Assembly: GCA_016872175.1 (NCBI GenBank)
Contig: VHBA01000015.1
Span: 1 to 46,431 of the forward strand
Direction of reading: 5' to 3'
DNA from: Sphingomonadales bacterium
GTDB lineage: Bacteria; Bacteroidota; Bacteroidia; NS11-12g; UBA955
DNA length: 46,431 nt
In this document: one piece after another, positions 17,987 through 27,575 of the stretch
How positions within the stretch are numbered: the stretch's first letter is position 1
How the letters are laid out: each line of letters starts with the position of its first letter
Program-made: the position numbers and the translations under genes
The notes under the pieces: generated by a model
The model's database searches: none
Seen by the model: the letters and a program-made list of their open reading frames with translations, nothing else
Told to the model about the DNA's origin: nothing

Positions 17987-18844
17987 TTAATGGCGCATAT
18001 CGCTGCTGTCACGTTTTGGTGTGGGCGAATCATCCTTTGTTTTAACAGATGCTGCTTTTTCGAGATCCTTTTTATATTGGCTTACAGCTTTGAAAATACC
18101 TTTGGCTATCGTCTTTTGACCATCTTCAGTTTTAAGAAAACTTCGGTCAGAGGTATTGGTCAGAAAACCTATTTCCACGAGCACTGAAGGCATTGCTGTT
18201 TGCCAAAGAACAAGAAATCCCGCCTGCTTCACACCCCTGCTTTTAATTTTAGAAATCCTTTGGGTATGAGACTCTACCAGGGTACTGAATTTGAGGCTCT
18301 GCTGCAAAAAAGCATTTTGTACCAGTGAAAATATAATATGGCCTTCAGGCGAATTGGGATCAAAACCGCCATATCTTTCATTGGTTTTATAATTAGTTTC
18401 AAACTTGATAGCTGAGTTTTCACGTTTTGCAACATCCAAATTTCCTTGCGATTTATGAAGACCCATAAAATACGTCTCAGACCCGGCCGCCGATGTGTTA
18501 ACATTGCTATTACAATGTATAGAAATAAATAAATCTGCTTTGATTTTATTAGCCATGTGCGGGCGTTCCCACAATTCCACAAACTTGTCTGTTTTGCGGG
18601 TAAAAACCACATGCACGTCATGCAAACTATCTTCAATCATTTTGCCCAGTTTCAGCGATACGGCCAGCGTAACTGCCTTTTCCCATATCTCATTGGCACC
18701 GTTACAACCAGGGTCCAAACCTCCATGCCCCGGATCAATAACAATAGTTTTTACCTGTTTTCCCGGAATACGATATGCTGGCTTACCTGAAGGCAGCGTG
18801 GCTAAAATCACAAGCAGCAACAGACCAATAGCAATGCGTTTCAT
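17987..18844 (-). CDS. N-acetylmuramoyl-L-alanine amidase (Amidase_3 family)
   Basis: The enzyme cleaves the bond between MurNAc and the stem peptide in peptidoglycan, usually at division. The 285 residues start with a signal peptide (MKRIAIGLLLLVILATLP). The Amidase_3 domain begins TIVIDPGHGGLDPG at 33-46. Zinc ligands H40, E55 (EIWEKA) and H110 (ISIHCN) are present, and VLVEIGFLTNTSD near 223-235 supplies the catalytic glutamate. The tail of about 35 residues is charged and carries no SPOR or LysM domain. Divergent from lptD and upstream of the MCE gene, it forms an envelope-biogenesis block. Confidence 0.94.
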   Translation of the reverse strand: MKRIAIGLLLLVILATLPSGKPAYRIPGKQVKTIVIDPGHGGLDPGCNGANEIWEKAVTLAVSLKLGKMIEDSLHDVHVVFTRKTDKFVELWERPHMANKIKADLFISIHCNSNVNTSAAGSETYFMGLHKSQGNLDVAKRENSAIKFETNYKTNERYGGFDPNSPEGHIIFSLVQNAFLQQSLKFSTLVESHTQRISKIKSRGVKQAGFLVLWQTAMPSVLVEIGFLTNTSDRSFLKTEDGQKTIAKGIFKAVSQYKKDLEKAASVKTKDDSPTPKRDSSDMRH

Positions 18845-18952
18845 ATCTTACTTAATATATTAACTTCATAAACCTTGCCAATATTTTATAACATTCAGAA
18901 GAATATTCAAGGGAATGGCAAAGTTTTTGACGAATTTCGCGGTATCCAACTT

Positions 18953-21544
18953 ATGTGTAATCATGCAAAGGCAAATCTTTATAAACTTTCATTGTGGAAG
19001 GTTTGCTTTTTACTCATAACCACTGTCGTTTTATTAAGCACTGAAAGGCTTTCAGGCCAAGTGTCAAATCCTGCTGACACTCTTAAAAGAAGCATTGCAA
19101 CTCCCAAAAGCGACCTGGATAACCCAATAGTCTACAAATCCGCAGACTCAATTTGGTTCAACATCAGAAAAAACAAGGTTTATCTTTATAAAAATGCTTC
19201 CATTGAATATGGAGACATGAATTTATCCGCACACTTTATAGAAATTGACTTAACCAAAAAGGAAATATTTGCCAAAGGTGGCCCTGACAGTGCAGGAAAA
19301 TACAGCGACCTGCCAATTCTTAAAGATGGAAGCGATAATTACAAGGCCGACAGTATTCGGTATAATAGCAAATCTAAAAAAGGCAGGGTCTATGGTTTAA
19401 GGCTAACGCAGGATGAAGCCGTCATTCACCTGAACAAGGTAATGAAACAGGATGATGGCAGTTTTATTGGACAAAGTGGCAAAATAACCACCTGCAACGA
19501 GGACCACCCGCATTTCTATTTTAATGCAAGCCGAATAAAGGTAATTCCAAATAACAAAGCTCTTTTTGGAGCCGCCAATTTGGTAGTGGAAGATGTACCC
19601 ACACCGCTGGCTGTGCCTTTTGGTATTGCTCCGCTAAAAAAAGGCCAGCGAAACGGAATACTCTTCCCAGGGTACGGATACAATCAGTTTAACAAAAGTT
19701 TTTACCTTCAGAATTTCGGATATTACTTGGGACTAGGAGAACACGCAGACCTAACACTGACCACTGATGCCTATCTAAATGGTGACCTGCGTTTTGGTGT
19801 GAGCAGCAATATGATAAAACGCTACCGTTACAGAAGTAACTTTGGTTTGGGTGCCAGTTGGTTTGGCAACGGCACTGAACGCAGCAACCCTGCATTTAAA
19901 AGAAACCTGGATTTAAGCATAAGGGGCAATTTTGGTTTCGACCCAAAATACCTGCCCGGTATTTCATTAAATGGAGACATCAATATTCAGACAGGAAATT
20001 TTAACCGTCTGAATTCACGGGACATCAACACGATCAGCAATCAACAGTTTCAGAGCTCTGTTAACTTCGGGAAAACGTTCTTTCAGAACAAAGTTAACTT
20101 TACTGCGGCAGCGCGACATTCGCAAAACACCGCCAACAGAGACTTCCGGTTGGAATTGCCGAGCATAAACCTTGGTGTATCATCGCTTACCCCGTTTGAG
20201 CGCAAGAACAGCAGCGGAAACAGATGGTATGAACAGCTGCGCCTGAGCTACAACATGCAGTTCAGCAATGTCATCAACACCAAAGACACTATTTTATTCA
20301 GCCGCGACTATAAGAAGGCGCTTGAAAAAACCCAAAGTGGTATCAGCCATAGTTTGCCAATTAATACAAACATTAAACTTTTGAAAGGCATTGTGAACAT
20401 GTCACCATCTTTCAATTACCGTGAAACATGGTATCTAAAGGCTACCGATCAGTTTATGGATGATACCGGAAAGATTCAAACAAAGGAGGAAAATGGTTTC
20501 TTTAGAATCAATAACTGGGATTTCAACACAGGATTCACTACCAACATTTACGGTACATTTCAGCGTACAAACGCCAAAAAAATCAAGGCTATACGACATA
20601 CTATCACACCAACCATCAGCATGGGTTATCAGCCTACAATCAGCGCAGCTCTGCGAGGATGGGAACGTAACTACACAGACACTGCAGGAAAGCTGGTACG
20701 ATACAACCGATTTGAAAAAGGTATTTACGGTGGCGGACAAAGCCAGTCGGAGAGCGGATATGTAGGCATTGGCGTAAACAATAACCTGCAAGGCAAAAAG
20801 GTTGTTAGCACAGATAGTAATGGCAAAGAAAAACTGGAAAAGTTCAACCTTATTGATCAGCTTAGCTTCAATACCAGATACAATTTGGCAGCCTCGAAAT
20901 TCAAATGGAATGATGTGAGTGCAAATTTCAATACAACTCTCAAGAAAAACATCAACATTACTGCCAGATCGGCTTTCAGCCTTTACCAGAAGGATTCTTT
21001 ACTGAAAAATGTGCAGCGGTTTTTATACGAAGACAAAAAAACACCCCTTCGGATGCGCAGTGCGAGCATGAGCATAAGTACAAGATTTGGACCCGAAATG
21101 TTTAGAAAAAAACCTGAAAACACAGCGATACAAAACAAGGAAAACGGAGAAGATCAGGAGAAAAAAGACATCGTAAACCGTCCGGACGAATACTTTCATT
21201 TTGATATTCCATGGAACATAGCTTTAACATACGTGTTCGACTATAATGCCGAGGCCAAAACCACATCTCTGCGCGTAGGAAGCAACCGTATCAATATCAG
21301 CGGAGACCTGAGCATTACGCCTGAATGGAAAATCGGGTATACCACCGGTTACGACTTACACAACAAGGAAATTGCCTCCAGCCAGTTTACCGTAAGCCGC
21401 AATCTGCACTGCTGGCAGATTGATTTTAACTGGGTGCCTTCCGGTTTTGCCAAACAATGGACATTCAGCATCAGGCCAAAATCAGGCATGCTTCAGGACA
21501 TGAAACTCAACAAACGGGCCTTCTTTAATCCTGTGATGTTCTAA
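18953..21544 (+). CDS. lptD: LPS-assembly outer-membrane protein LptD (Bacteroidota type)
   Basis: The 863-residue protein starts at ATG 18953, giving a signal peptide (n-region to residue 15, hydrophobic core 17-31, cleavage near SGQ). The longer frame from TTG 18875 adds only non-signal sequence. Residues 60-200 resemble the periplasmic OstA/LptA-like jelly roll (LYKNASIEYGDMNLSAHFIEID, KKGRVYGLRLTQ). From about 220 to the end it is a large barrel with aromatic-rich strands (GILFPGYGYNQFNKSFYLQN). LptD with LptE inserts lipopolysaccharide into the outer leaflet. It is divergent from amidase and MCE genes, and a peroxiredoxin gene follows after 32 nt. I see no clear promoter in the 108-nt divergent gap. 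Confidence 0.88.
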   Translation: MCNHAKANLYKLSLWKVCFLLITTVVLLSTERLSGQVSNPADTLKRSIATPKSDLDNPIVYKSADSIWFNIRKNKVYLYKNASIEYGDMNLSAHFIEIDLTKKEIFAKGGPDSAGKYSDLPILKDGSDNYKADSIRYNSKSKKGRVYGLRLTQDEAVIHLNKVMKQDDGSFIGQSGKITTCNEDHPHFYFNASRIKVIPNNKALFGAANLVVEDVPTPLAVPFGIAPLKKGQRNGILFPGYGYNQFNKSFYLQNFGYYLGLGEHADLTLTTDAYLNGDLRFGVSSNMIKRYRYRSNFGLGASWFGNGTERSNPAFKRNLDLSIRGNFGFDPKYLPGISLNGDINIQTGNFNRLNSRDINTISNQQFQSSVNFGKTFFQNKVNFTAAARHSQNTANRDFRLELPSINLGVSSLTPFERKNSSGNRWYEQLRLSYNMQFSNVINTKDTILFSRDYKKALEKTQSGISHSLPINTNIKLLKGIVNMSPSFNYRETWYLKATDQFMDDTGKIQTKEENGFFRINNWDFNTGFTTNIYGTFQRTNAKKIKAIRHTITPTISMGYQPTISAALRGWERNYTDTAGKLVRYNRFEKGIYGGGQSQSESGYVGIGVNNNLQGKKVVSTDSNGKEKLEKFNLIDQLSFNTRYNLAASKFKWNDVSANFNTTLKKNINITARSAFSLYQKDSLLKNVQRFLYEDKKTPLRMRSASMSISTRFGPEMFRKKPENTAIQNKENGEDQEKKDIVNRPDEYFHFDIPWNIALTYVFDYNAEAKTTSLRVGSNRINISGDLSITPEWKIGYTTGYDLHNKEIASSQFTVSRNLHCWQIDFNWVPSGFAKQWTFSIRPKSGMLQDMKLNKRAFFNPVMF

Positions 21545-21576
21545 ACATTTCAATACCAATAATTGTTACTCTAAAT

Positions 21577-22044
21577 ATGACACTTTCCATAGGACAAACC
21601 GCCCCGGACTTCACACTATTCAATGATCAGAAAAAAGAAGTTGCATTGAGCAGCTTTAAAGGTAAAAATGTTGTTTTACTTTTCGTGCCTCAGGCCTTCA
21701 CCGGCGTTTGCACAGCAGAACTTTGCCAAATGCGCGACAGCCTGCATGACTACAACAATATGAATGCAGAGATTCTGGCTGTTTCTGTAGATTCAGTATT
21801 TACCCTTGAAAAATGGAAAAAAGATGAAAGCTTCAATTTCAACCTGCTTTCCGATTTCAATAAAGAAGCAAGTCGCGCCTACGGCAGCATCTATGAAGAA
21901 TGGATTTTCGGCATGAAGGGTGTTTCCAAGCGCAGCGCTTTTGTAATTGACAAAGACGGTATAATCCGATACGCTGAGGTGCTGGAAAATCCTGGCGAAA
22001 TGCCAAACCTGCAGGCGGTAAAAGACACGGTAGCAGCACTCTGA
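21577..22044 (+). CDS. Peroxiredoxin (AhpC/TSA, BCP/AhpE-like)
   Basis: This 155-residue thiol peroxidase has the thioredoxin-like fold of the family. The peroxidatic cysteine is C45 in FTGVCTAELC, with T42 and later R residues of the active site. C50, five residues later, could act as resolving cysteine, as in atypical BCP/PrxQ enzymes. No signal peptide is present, so it is cytoplasmic. The C-terminal part (RSAFVIDKDGIIRYAEVLENPGEMP) is typical of AhpE/BCP. It reduces hydrogen peroxide or organic peroxides, using thioredoxin or similar. It follows lptD by 32 nt without an obvious promoter and may be read from the same transcript. Confidence 0.94.
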   Translation: MTLSIGQTAPDFTLFNDQKKEVALSSFKGKNVVLLFVPQAFTGVCTAELCQMRDSLHDYNNMNAEILAVSVDSVFTLEKWKKDESFNFNLLSDFNKEASRAYGSIYEEWIFGMKGVSKRSAFVIDKDGIIRYAEVLENPGEMPNLQAVKDTVAAL

Positions 22045-22102
22045 TACTTCCTGTTCCCCTGTTACCAACGATAATACTTTTTTTATTATTACTCCTAAAT
22101 AA

Positions 22103-22132
22103 TTGGGATTAATCTTTCGTTTTGTTAATTTG
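22103..22132 (+). promoter_or_regulatory. Promoter of the SUMF1-like gene (TTG-N19-TTAATTTG)
   Basis: TTG at 22103-22105 and TTAATTTG at 22125-22132 have a 19-nt spacing. Only 5 nt separate the -7 element from ATG 22138, so the mRNA is probably leaderless or nearly so. Confidence 0.6.
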
Positions 22133-22137
22133 CGGTG

Positions 22138-23223
22138 ATGCGCTTATTGATTTTCTGTTTTTTTCTCACGGCATTAACCACAGTTGATGCCCAACCTTAC
22201 AAGGTTCCTGAAGAAATCAGAACACGATATTACTACCAGCCCGGCGACAGTGTTATTGTTTCAGAAAAACCCGCATCGGCACTGACCAAAGTTTTAAAAG
22301 GATGGAAATACCTTGCACCGGACAGTATCCGTGTGGAACCTACAGAAGGTTATGACACTATTCTGGGCTTGTATCACTACGATTTTAAATCTAAACATGG
22401 CGGTTTCTTTTATTTGCCAACGGAAGTGAGTAATGGGGCCTACCGCAAATTCGTGCAGTCAAGCCGCAACCCAATGTACACACCTGATACCAATTGCTGG
22501 ATTGGTTCAAAAATGTACAGCGAGCCCTTTTCTCACTATTATTTTCAGCACCCTGCATACAACAATTACCCTGTTTGCGGTGTATCATTTGAGCAGGCAA
22601 AAGCCTATTGCTACTGGCTGCAAGACAGTTTAAACCGGTTCTTAAAAAATAAGAATATAAAGCAACGTGTGGAAGTAGATTTGCCGAGCTCAGATGAGTG
22701 GATTCATATTTATTACCATGCAGTCAATCAATATGCCCAACAACACAAATTAAAATTACCCAAACCCAGCTACCTTCGGTTTGCCTCACCTGGCAACCAA
22801 AACAGGGTTATTTCAGGACCTTGGTACAGTGCAAGACAGGCAACCATCAATCCTGAACTTTTTGACTATTTTGTTTACACCGCTGAAACCAAAGGTGTTG
22901 AGCCTATTGGCGGTGTTTACCATATCATGGGTAATGTGGCTGAATGGACCCGAAGTTCGGCGCAAAACCATCTTTTCAATGAGAAGGAAACTATCTATAC
23001 TGTTACAGGCCGTTTGACGCCCAACGTATACGAAACACACAGCCAAAGCACTTTAGATAAATATGTCAGGGGTGAAAAACTAAATGATTTAATGGTAATA
23101 AAAGGCGGTTCCTGGTTTGATGACCCATATTATCTGCAGCCCGGGGCCTTGTATTTTCAAAATAAAAATAAGGGCAAGGCCAATATTGGCTTCAGGCCTA
23201 TTATTCGGGTGGTTAAACCTTAA
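22138..23223 (+). CDS. SUMF1/FGE-fold secreted protein, GldK/GldJ-like
   Basis: The 361-residue protein has a signal peptide (MRLLIFCFFLTALTTVDA) and then a formylglycine-generating-enzyme fold: FYLPTEVSNGAYRKFVQ near 95, YPVCGVSFEQAKAYCYWLQ near 145, MGNVAEWTRSS near 262, and the closing IKGGSWFDD ... IGFRPIIRV. The paired cysteines that make true FGE catalytic, which lie between the GGS and GFR motifs, are missing here (PYYLQPGALYFQ instead). A structural role like that of GldJ/GldK in the gliding/T9SS machinery is therefore more likely than sulfatase activation. It lacks the lipobox of GldJ and GldK, so I assign no symbol. Start ATG 22138 is preferred to GTG 22135. Its stop overlaps that of lysA. 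Confidence 0.8.
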   Translation: MRLLIFCFFLTALTTVDAQPYKVPEEIRTRYYYQPGDSVIVSEKPASALTKVLKGWKYLAPDSIRVEPTEGYDTILGLYHYDFKSKHGGFFYLPTEVSNGAYRKFVQSSRNPMYTPDTNCWIGSKMYSEPFSHYYFQHPAYNNYPVCGVSFEQAKAYCYWLQDSLNRFLKNKNIKQRVEVDLPSSDEWIHIYYHAVNQYAQQHKLKLPKPSYLRFASPGNQNRVISGPWYSARQATINPELFDYFVYTAETKGVEPIGGVYHIMGNVAEWTRSSAQNHLFNEKETIYTVTGRLTPNVYETHSQSTLDKYVRGEKLNDLMVIKGGSWFDDPYYLQPGALYFQNKNKGKANIGFRPIIRVVKP

Positions 23224-24428
23224 AGCACCTCAATTTCATTGCGTATCAGATCTTCGAATGTTTCCCTGCGCCTTATTAACCTGGCTTCACCGTTTATAAC
23301 CAACACTTCAGCCGGCCTGAAACGCGCGTTGTAGTTATTGCTCATGGTAAAACCATAAGCGCCGGCGTTGTATATGGCCAAAATATCACCCTCGCGCACT
23401 TCGGCTATTTTACGGTCATAACCCAGCGTATCGGTTTCGCAGATGTAACCCACCACGGAATACAGGCGAGGCAAACCTTCCAGGTTGCTCACATTTTCAA
23501 TGCGGTGGTATGCATCGTAAAACATGGGCCTGATGAGGTGGTTCTGCCCACTGTCTACGCCGATAAAAACGGTACTCGTAGTTTGCTTGATTACATTGGC
23601 TTTCACAAGCAAGAAACCCGCTTCACTTACAATATACTTCCCCGGTTCGAACCACAGTTCCAATTCGCGGCCGTAGTTGTCACAAAAGCGTTGAAATGCT
23701 TCGGCGATGCGGCTTCCGGTATCTGCTATGTCGGTAACAATATCACCTTCTTTGTATGGAACCTTAAACCCGCTGCCAAAATCCATGAACTCAAGATCGG
23801 GAAAATCAGCGGCTGCCTCAAAAAGCAACTCCGCACCGCGTAAAAACACATCTGCATCGAGAATATCACTGCCGGTGTGCATGTGTAGCCCGTTAATTTT
23901 CATGTTGTGACTCTGCACTATGCGAAGCACATGACGCAGCTGGTATATACTGATGCCGAATTTAGAATCTATATGTCCTACTGAAATATGGCTGTGCCCT
24001 CCCGCCATGATATGCGGATTGAGGCGTATACAGCACTTTACACTACCACCGTAATGATGCCCAAATTCTTCCAGGATACTGATATTATCAATATTTATAT
24101 GAACACCCAGTTTTACCGCTTCTTGTATCTCTTCAAAATCTACACAGTTGGGTGTATACATAATTTGTTCGGGTGCAAACCCAGCCCGAAGACCTAAAAG
24201 CACTTCCTGAATACTTACTGCATCCAGGCCGGATCCTTCATTTTTAAGTAAACGAAGTATGTTAACATTGTTAAGGGCTTTCAGGGCATAGTGCAAACTT
24301 ACTTTAACACCTGGAAAGGCATTTTTTAAACAGTGATATTGCGTGGTTATAGTTTCTGCGTCGTACACGTAAACGGGTGTACCAAACTGCGCTGCAATTT
24401 CGGTTGCCGGTATTCCTCCAATTTTCAT
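23220..24428 (-). CDS. lysA: Diaminopimelate decarboxylase
   Basis: LysA removes CO2 from meso-diaminopimelate to give L-lysine, the last step of the pathway, with pyridoxal phosphate. The 402 residues have the alanine-racemase-like barrel. K50 in LHYALKALNN is the Schiff-base lysine, HMHTGSDI and FMDFGSGFK bind phosphate and substrate, and EPGKYIVSEAG is the EPGR-type motif. The C-terminal beta domain holds GYICETDTLGYDRK, with the active-site Cys, and YNAGAYGFTMSNNYN. Length and motifs are normal. It follows secDF on the minus strand but is separated from it by a terminator. The stop shares bases with the stop of the convergent SUMF1-like gene. Confidence 0.96.
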   Translation of the reverse strand: MKIGGIPATEIAAQFGTPVYVYDAETITTQYHCLKNAFPGVKVSLHYALKALNNVNILRLLKNEGSGLDAVSIQEVLLGLRAGFAPEQIMYTPNCVDFEEIQEAVKLGVHINIDNISILEEFGHHYGGSVKCCIRLNPHIMAGGHSHISVGHIDSKFGISIYQLRHVLRIVQSHNMKINGLHMHTGSDILDADVFLRGAELLFEAAADFPDLEFMDFGSGFKVPYKEGDIVTDIADTGSRIAEAFQRFCDNYGRELELWFEPGKYIVSEAGFLLVKANVIKQTTSTVFIGVDSGQNHLIRPMFYDAYHRIENVSNLEGLPRLYSVVGYICETDTLGYDRKIAEVREGDILAIYNAGAYGFTMSNNYNARFRPAEVLVINGEARLIRRRETFEDLIRNEIEVL

Positions 24429-24446
24429 TTTCTGATATTTATTACA

Positions 24447-24479
24447 TAAAAAAAGCGGAGATTAAATCCCCGCTTTTTT
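24447..24479 (-). terminator. Rho-independent terminator between secDF and lysA
   Basis: AAAAAAGCGG and CCGCTTTTTT form the base of a stem flanked by A and T runs, with further pairing inside after one mismatch. It ends the secDF transcript on the minus strand and, being symmetrical, could also act on the plus strand. Confidence 0.85.
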
Positions 24480-24495
24480 GGGAAGACAATTTCTT

Positions 24496-27400
24496 TTATG
24501 ATTTCTTAATGCTTTTGCTTTTGTTCAATCCAAAATCCACCACTACAGGTGTTGCAATGAATATGGATGAGTAAGTACCTATTATAATACCCAACACAAG
24601 AGCCAGTGAGAAGCCTTTGAGTGCATCGCCACCAAAGAGAAACAGAATGATACACACAAAGAATACAGTAGCTGAGGTTATCAATGTACGGCTCAGTGTC
24701 TGGTTAATGGCCATATTGATGAGTTTGTGGTCATCTTTCTCAACACGGCTGTTTCCGGATAAGAATTCACGTATACGGTCAAATACAATCACCGTATCAT
24801 TCATAGAATAACCAATTACAGTTAATAAAGCTGCGATAAGATGCTGGTCAAATTCCACGGGGAAAGGCACCCAGCCATCCATGATACTGTAACAAGCCAG
24901 AATGAAAACCACGTCGTGAATCAACGCAATGGTCGCACCTAATCCATATGCCGCACTGCGGAAACGTAACAATATGTATGCAAACATCAGGAAGATAGCC
25001 ACAATCAACAGCACAGTAGATTTATTGCGTGTGCTGGCCGCTACAGATGATCCTACTTTAGAAGTTCCCTTGATGGACTCTACAGTTACGCCATAGTTTT
25101 TAAGTGCAGCGACCACTTCATTGGTAGTCTTATCGCGGGCTTCTTTACTATTCTCATTCAATCTGTGGGTAGTAATCACGCGGAACTGACCTTCTTTACC
25201 GAAGGTTTTTGCTTCATTGCTGCTACCGGGGAAAGCTTTGTCGAGGGTTTCCTTTATTTGACCTACAGAAATGTCTTTAGACTTATCGAACTGAATAATA
25301 AAGGCATTACCACCTTTGAAATCAATACCGGTAGTCAATCCACCTTTATATATAAACGCTCCAATACCAAAAAGAATAATTGGGAGCGACAATACATAGG
25401 CACGTTTACGGTATTTTACAAAATCAAAATTGGTATTATTAAGCACGTTTTCGCTGTAGGGGAATGAAAACTTAAGATCTTTTTTCTTGTTAACACGATT
25501 TTCGAGCATCCAACGGGTAACCAACAGCGATGTATACATAGATGTAAAAACACCGATTACGAAAATCACGGCGAAACCGTATGCCGGTCCTGAACCTGCC
25601 ATAAGCAGGGCAATACCTGCAAGCAGTGTGGTCAGGTTTGAGTCAATAATCGCTGAAAGTGCGTATTTATAGCCATTCTTGACCGCTTGTGCCAGGCCAA
25701 TTTTTTGCCTGAGTTCTTCCTTGATGCGTTCATAAATAAGTACGTTGGCATCAACTGCCATGCCAATGGTCAGTACGATACCGGCCATACCGGGTAGCGT
25801 CAGTGATGCTCCAAGGCTGGCAAGTACACCAAAAATGAGGAACATGTTGGCAAACACCGCAATGATAGAGTAAACACCTGCACGGTTGTAGTACATCACC
25901 ATAAATAACAGAATGGCAACAAAACCTACCAGCAGAGAGCTTGTACCTCTGCTAATGGATTCTTCGCCCAATGAAGGGCCCACCACATCACTTGCTACTA
26001 TTCTTGCAGGAGCAGGCAGTTTACCCGCTTTTAGCACGTTAGCAAGATCATCGGCTTCTTTGATATCAAAATTACCAGAAATCTGGCTCTGACCTCCACT
26101 GATTTTCTGGTTTACTACAGGTGCAGAATAAACGCGATCATCAAGCACAATGGCAATGTGCTTGTTGATATTGGCACCGGTTATTTGAGCCCAGCGGCTG
26201 GCAGCCTGGGGGGTCATTTCCATGCTTACCTCAACCTGACCGGTCTGATTGGTTTGTGAACGTGCGTCAGAAATAATATTTTCCTCTTCGCTGGCTAAAG
26301 CAGCTTTTCCATCTCTATCCAGTTTCAATAAATAAACAAAGTGCTGATCATTATATTCATCAAGTATTTTTTTAACAGCCGATTCATTTTTCTTGTCATC
26401 GCGTTTGAGGCTCGTAGTTAGCTCTGTTAAATCTATAGGCTTTGCACTGAATGCTATTTTCATAACACCATCCATTACAACACTGTACTGGGGGTTTTTA
26501 AGTTCTTCTACCAAGGCATCCCTATCAGCACCGTGCACTGAAGCGATGGTGCTACCCATATTAGCAAAATAGGTGTAACCCTTCAGTCTGTGAAGGTATT
26601 TAGCCAATGGACCATCATCTTTAGATTGAGACGCAATGGCCGAATCTTTCTTGATTTTGGTTGAATCTTCAACCTTTACCATACCGGAATCACCTGCAAC
26701 AGCCAAGGCAGACTGTTTGCCGGCCTTGTAAAGCATTTCAAGCATTTTGTTTGCCTCCAGTCCTTTCTGTGTATTACCGAATACTTCATAAAACTCCAGG
26801 TTGGCACTCTTTTCTACCAAATCTTCCAAACGGCGTGGATTGTCCACACCGGGCAATTCTACACTTATACGTCCGCCATCAATTTTCTGAATAGTTGGTT
26901 GTGTAACGTTGGCCTGGTTTATTCGCTTTTCAACAACATCATAAACACGATCAATAGCTGTGCCTGTTTCTGCGCTTAGCACCCTCCGCACATCGGCTTC
27001 ACTGCTGGAAGTCTGAATACCCGTTGGATTGTTGCTCTTAGCAAAGAGATTGGCAACTTTTCGGTTAGGCGCAATCTTTGAAAATGTTGAAATGAAGTTA
27101 TCTACGTAATCACCGCCTTTATTTTTCTCATCTTCATTGGCTTGCGCAATGGCTTTGAGCAAATCTGCATCGGAAGGATCATTTGCCATTCCTTTAACAA
27201 TAGCACCTTTGTCTACTTCCAGAATCACGTTCATACCCCCGCGCAAATCAAGGCCCAGGTTTATTTCACGTTGCTTACACTCGAAATAGTTGTAATCAGC
27301 TATTCCTAAATCATAAATGATTTCTCGAGAGCCAAGGCTATCGATGTAACTGCGGTAGGCTTTACCGTAATTAAGACCTTTTTTCTGCTGTTTTTCAGCA

Positions 27401-27513
27401 TATTGCTGGGCTTTTGTTTCAAAGCTCTGCGCTTTCCAGGTGAAAGAAAGCTGAAATAAACAAGCGATGGCCAAAACGACCGAGAATACAATTGCGGAAC
27501 GATTATTCTTCAT
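24496..27513 (-). CDS. secDF: Fused protein-export membrane protein SecDF
   Basis: SecD and SecF are joined in one 1005-residue RND-type protein that uses the proton gradient to pull exported proteins across the inner membrane after SecA/SecYEG. The SecD part (about 1-640) has an N-terminal span, LGLDLRGGMNVILEVD near 86-101, a large periplasmic domain with a long insert (about 270-400), and six spans beginning near 525. The SecF part follows from about 690, with TGIDFKGGNAFIIQFD and five more spans. Fused SecDF is usual in Bacteroidota. A promoter lies 33-62 nt upstream, and a terminator separates it from lysA. Confidence 0.97.
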   Translation of the reverse strand: MKNNRSAIVFSVVLAIACLFQLSFTWKAQSFETKAQQYAEKQQKKGLNYGKAYRSYIDSLGSREIIYDLGIADYNYFECKQREINLGLDLRGGMNVILEVDKGAIVKGMANDPSDADLLKAIAQANEDEKNKGGDYVDNFISTFSKIAPNRKVANLFAKSNNPTGIQTSSSEADVRRVLSAETGTAIDRVYDVVEKRINQANVTQPTIQKIDGGRISVELPGVDNPRRLEDLVEKSANLEFYEVFGNTQKGLEANKMLEMLYKAGKQSALAVAGDSGMVKVEDSTKIKKDSAIASQSKDDGPLAKYLHRLKGYTYFANMGSTIASVHGADRDALVEELKNPQYSVVMDGVMKIAFSAKPIDLTELTTSLKRDDKKNESAVKKILDEYNDQHFVYLLKLDRDGKAALASEEENIISDARSQTNQTGQVEVSMEMTPQAASRWAQITGANINKHIAIVLDDRVYSAPVVNQKISGGQSQISGNFDIKEADDLANVLKAGKLPAPARIVASDVVGPSLGEESISRGTSSLLVGFVAILLFMVMYYNRAGVYSIIAVFANMFLIFGVLASLGASLTLPGMAGIVLTIGMAVDANVLIYERIKEELRQKIGLAQAVKNGYKYALSAIIDSNLTTLLAGIALLMAGSGPAYGFAVIFVIGVFTSMYTSLLVTRWMLENRVNKKKDLKFSFPYSENVLNNTNFDFVKYRKRAYVLSLPIILFGIGAFIYKGGLTTGIDFKGGNAFIIQFDKSKDISVGQIKETLDKAFPGSSNEAKTFGKEGQFRVITTHRLNENSKEARDKTTNEVVAALKNYGVTVESIKGTSKVGSSVAASTRNKSTVLLIVAIFLMFAYILLRFRSAAYGLGATIALIHDVVFILACYSIMDGWVPFPVEFDQHLIAALLTVIGYSMNDTVIVFDRIREFLSGNSRVEKDDHKLINMAINQTLSRTLITSATVFFVCIILFLFGGDALKGFSLALVLGIIIGTYSSIFIATPVVVDFGLNKSKSIKKS

Positions 27514-27545
27514 GTGATTGAGTCAATGCGGTTTTTACGAAGTCG

Positions 27546-27575
27546 CGAAAATACAGAAAAAATTACGAACTGCAA
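27546..27575 (-). promoter_or_regulatory. Promoter of secDF (TTG-N19-TATTTTCG)
   Basis: On the minus strand TTG (27575-27573) and TATTTTCG (27553-27546) are spaced 19 nt; the -7 has one mismatch (C for T) to TAnnTTTG. Transcription would start near 27541, with a leader of about 28 nt. Confidence 0.5.

Noticed and set aside
18875-18952. Longer N-terminus of lptD from TTG 18875
   Set aside because: It would put 26 polar residues before an otherwise normal signal peptide that starts at ATG 18953.
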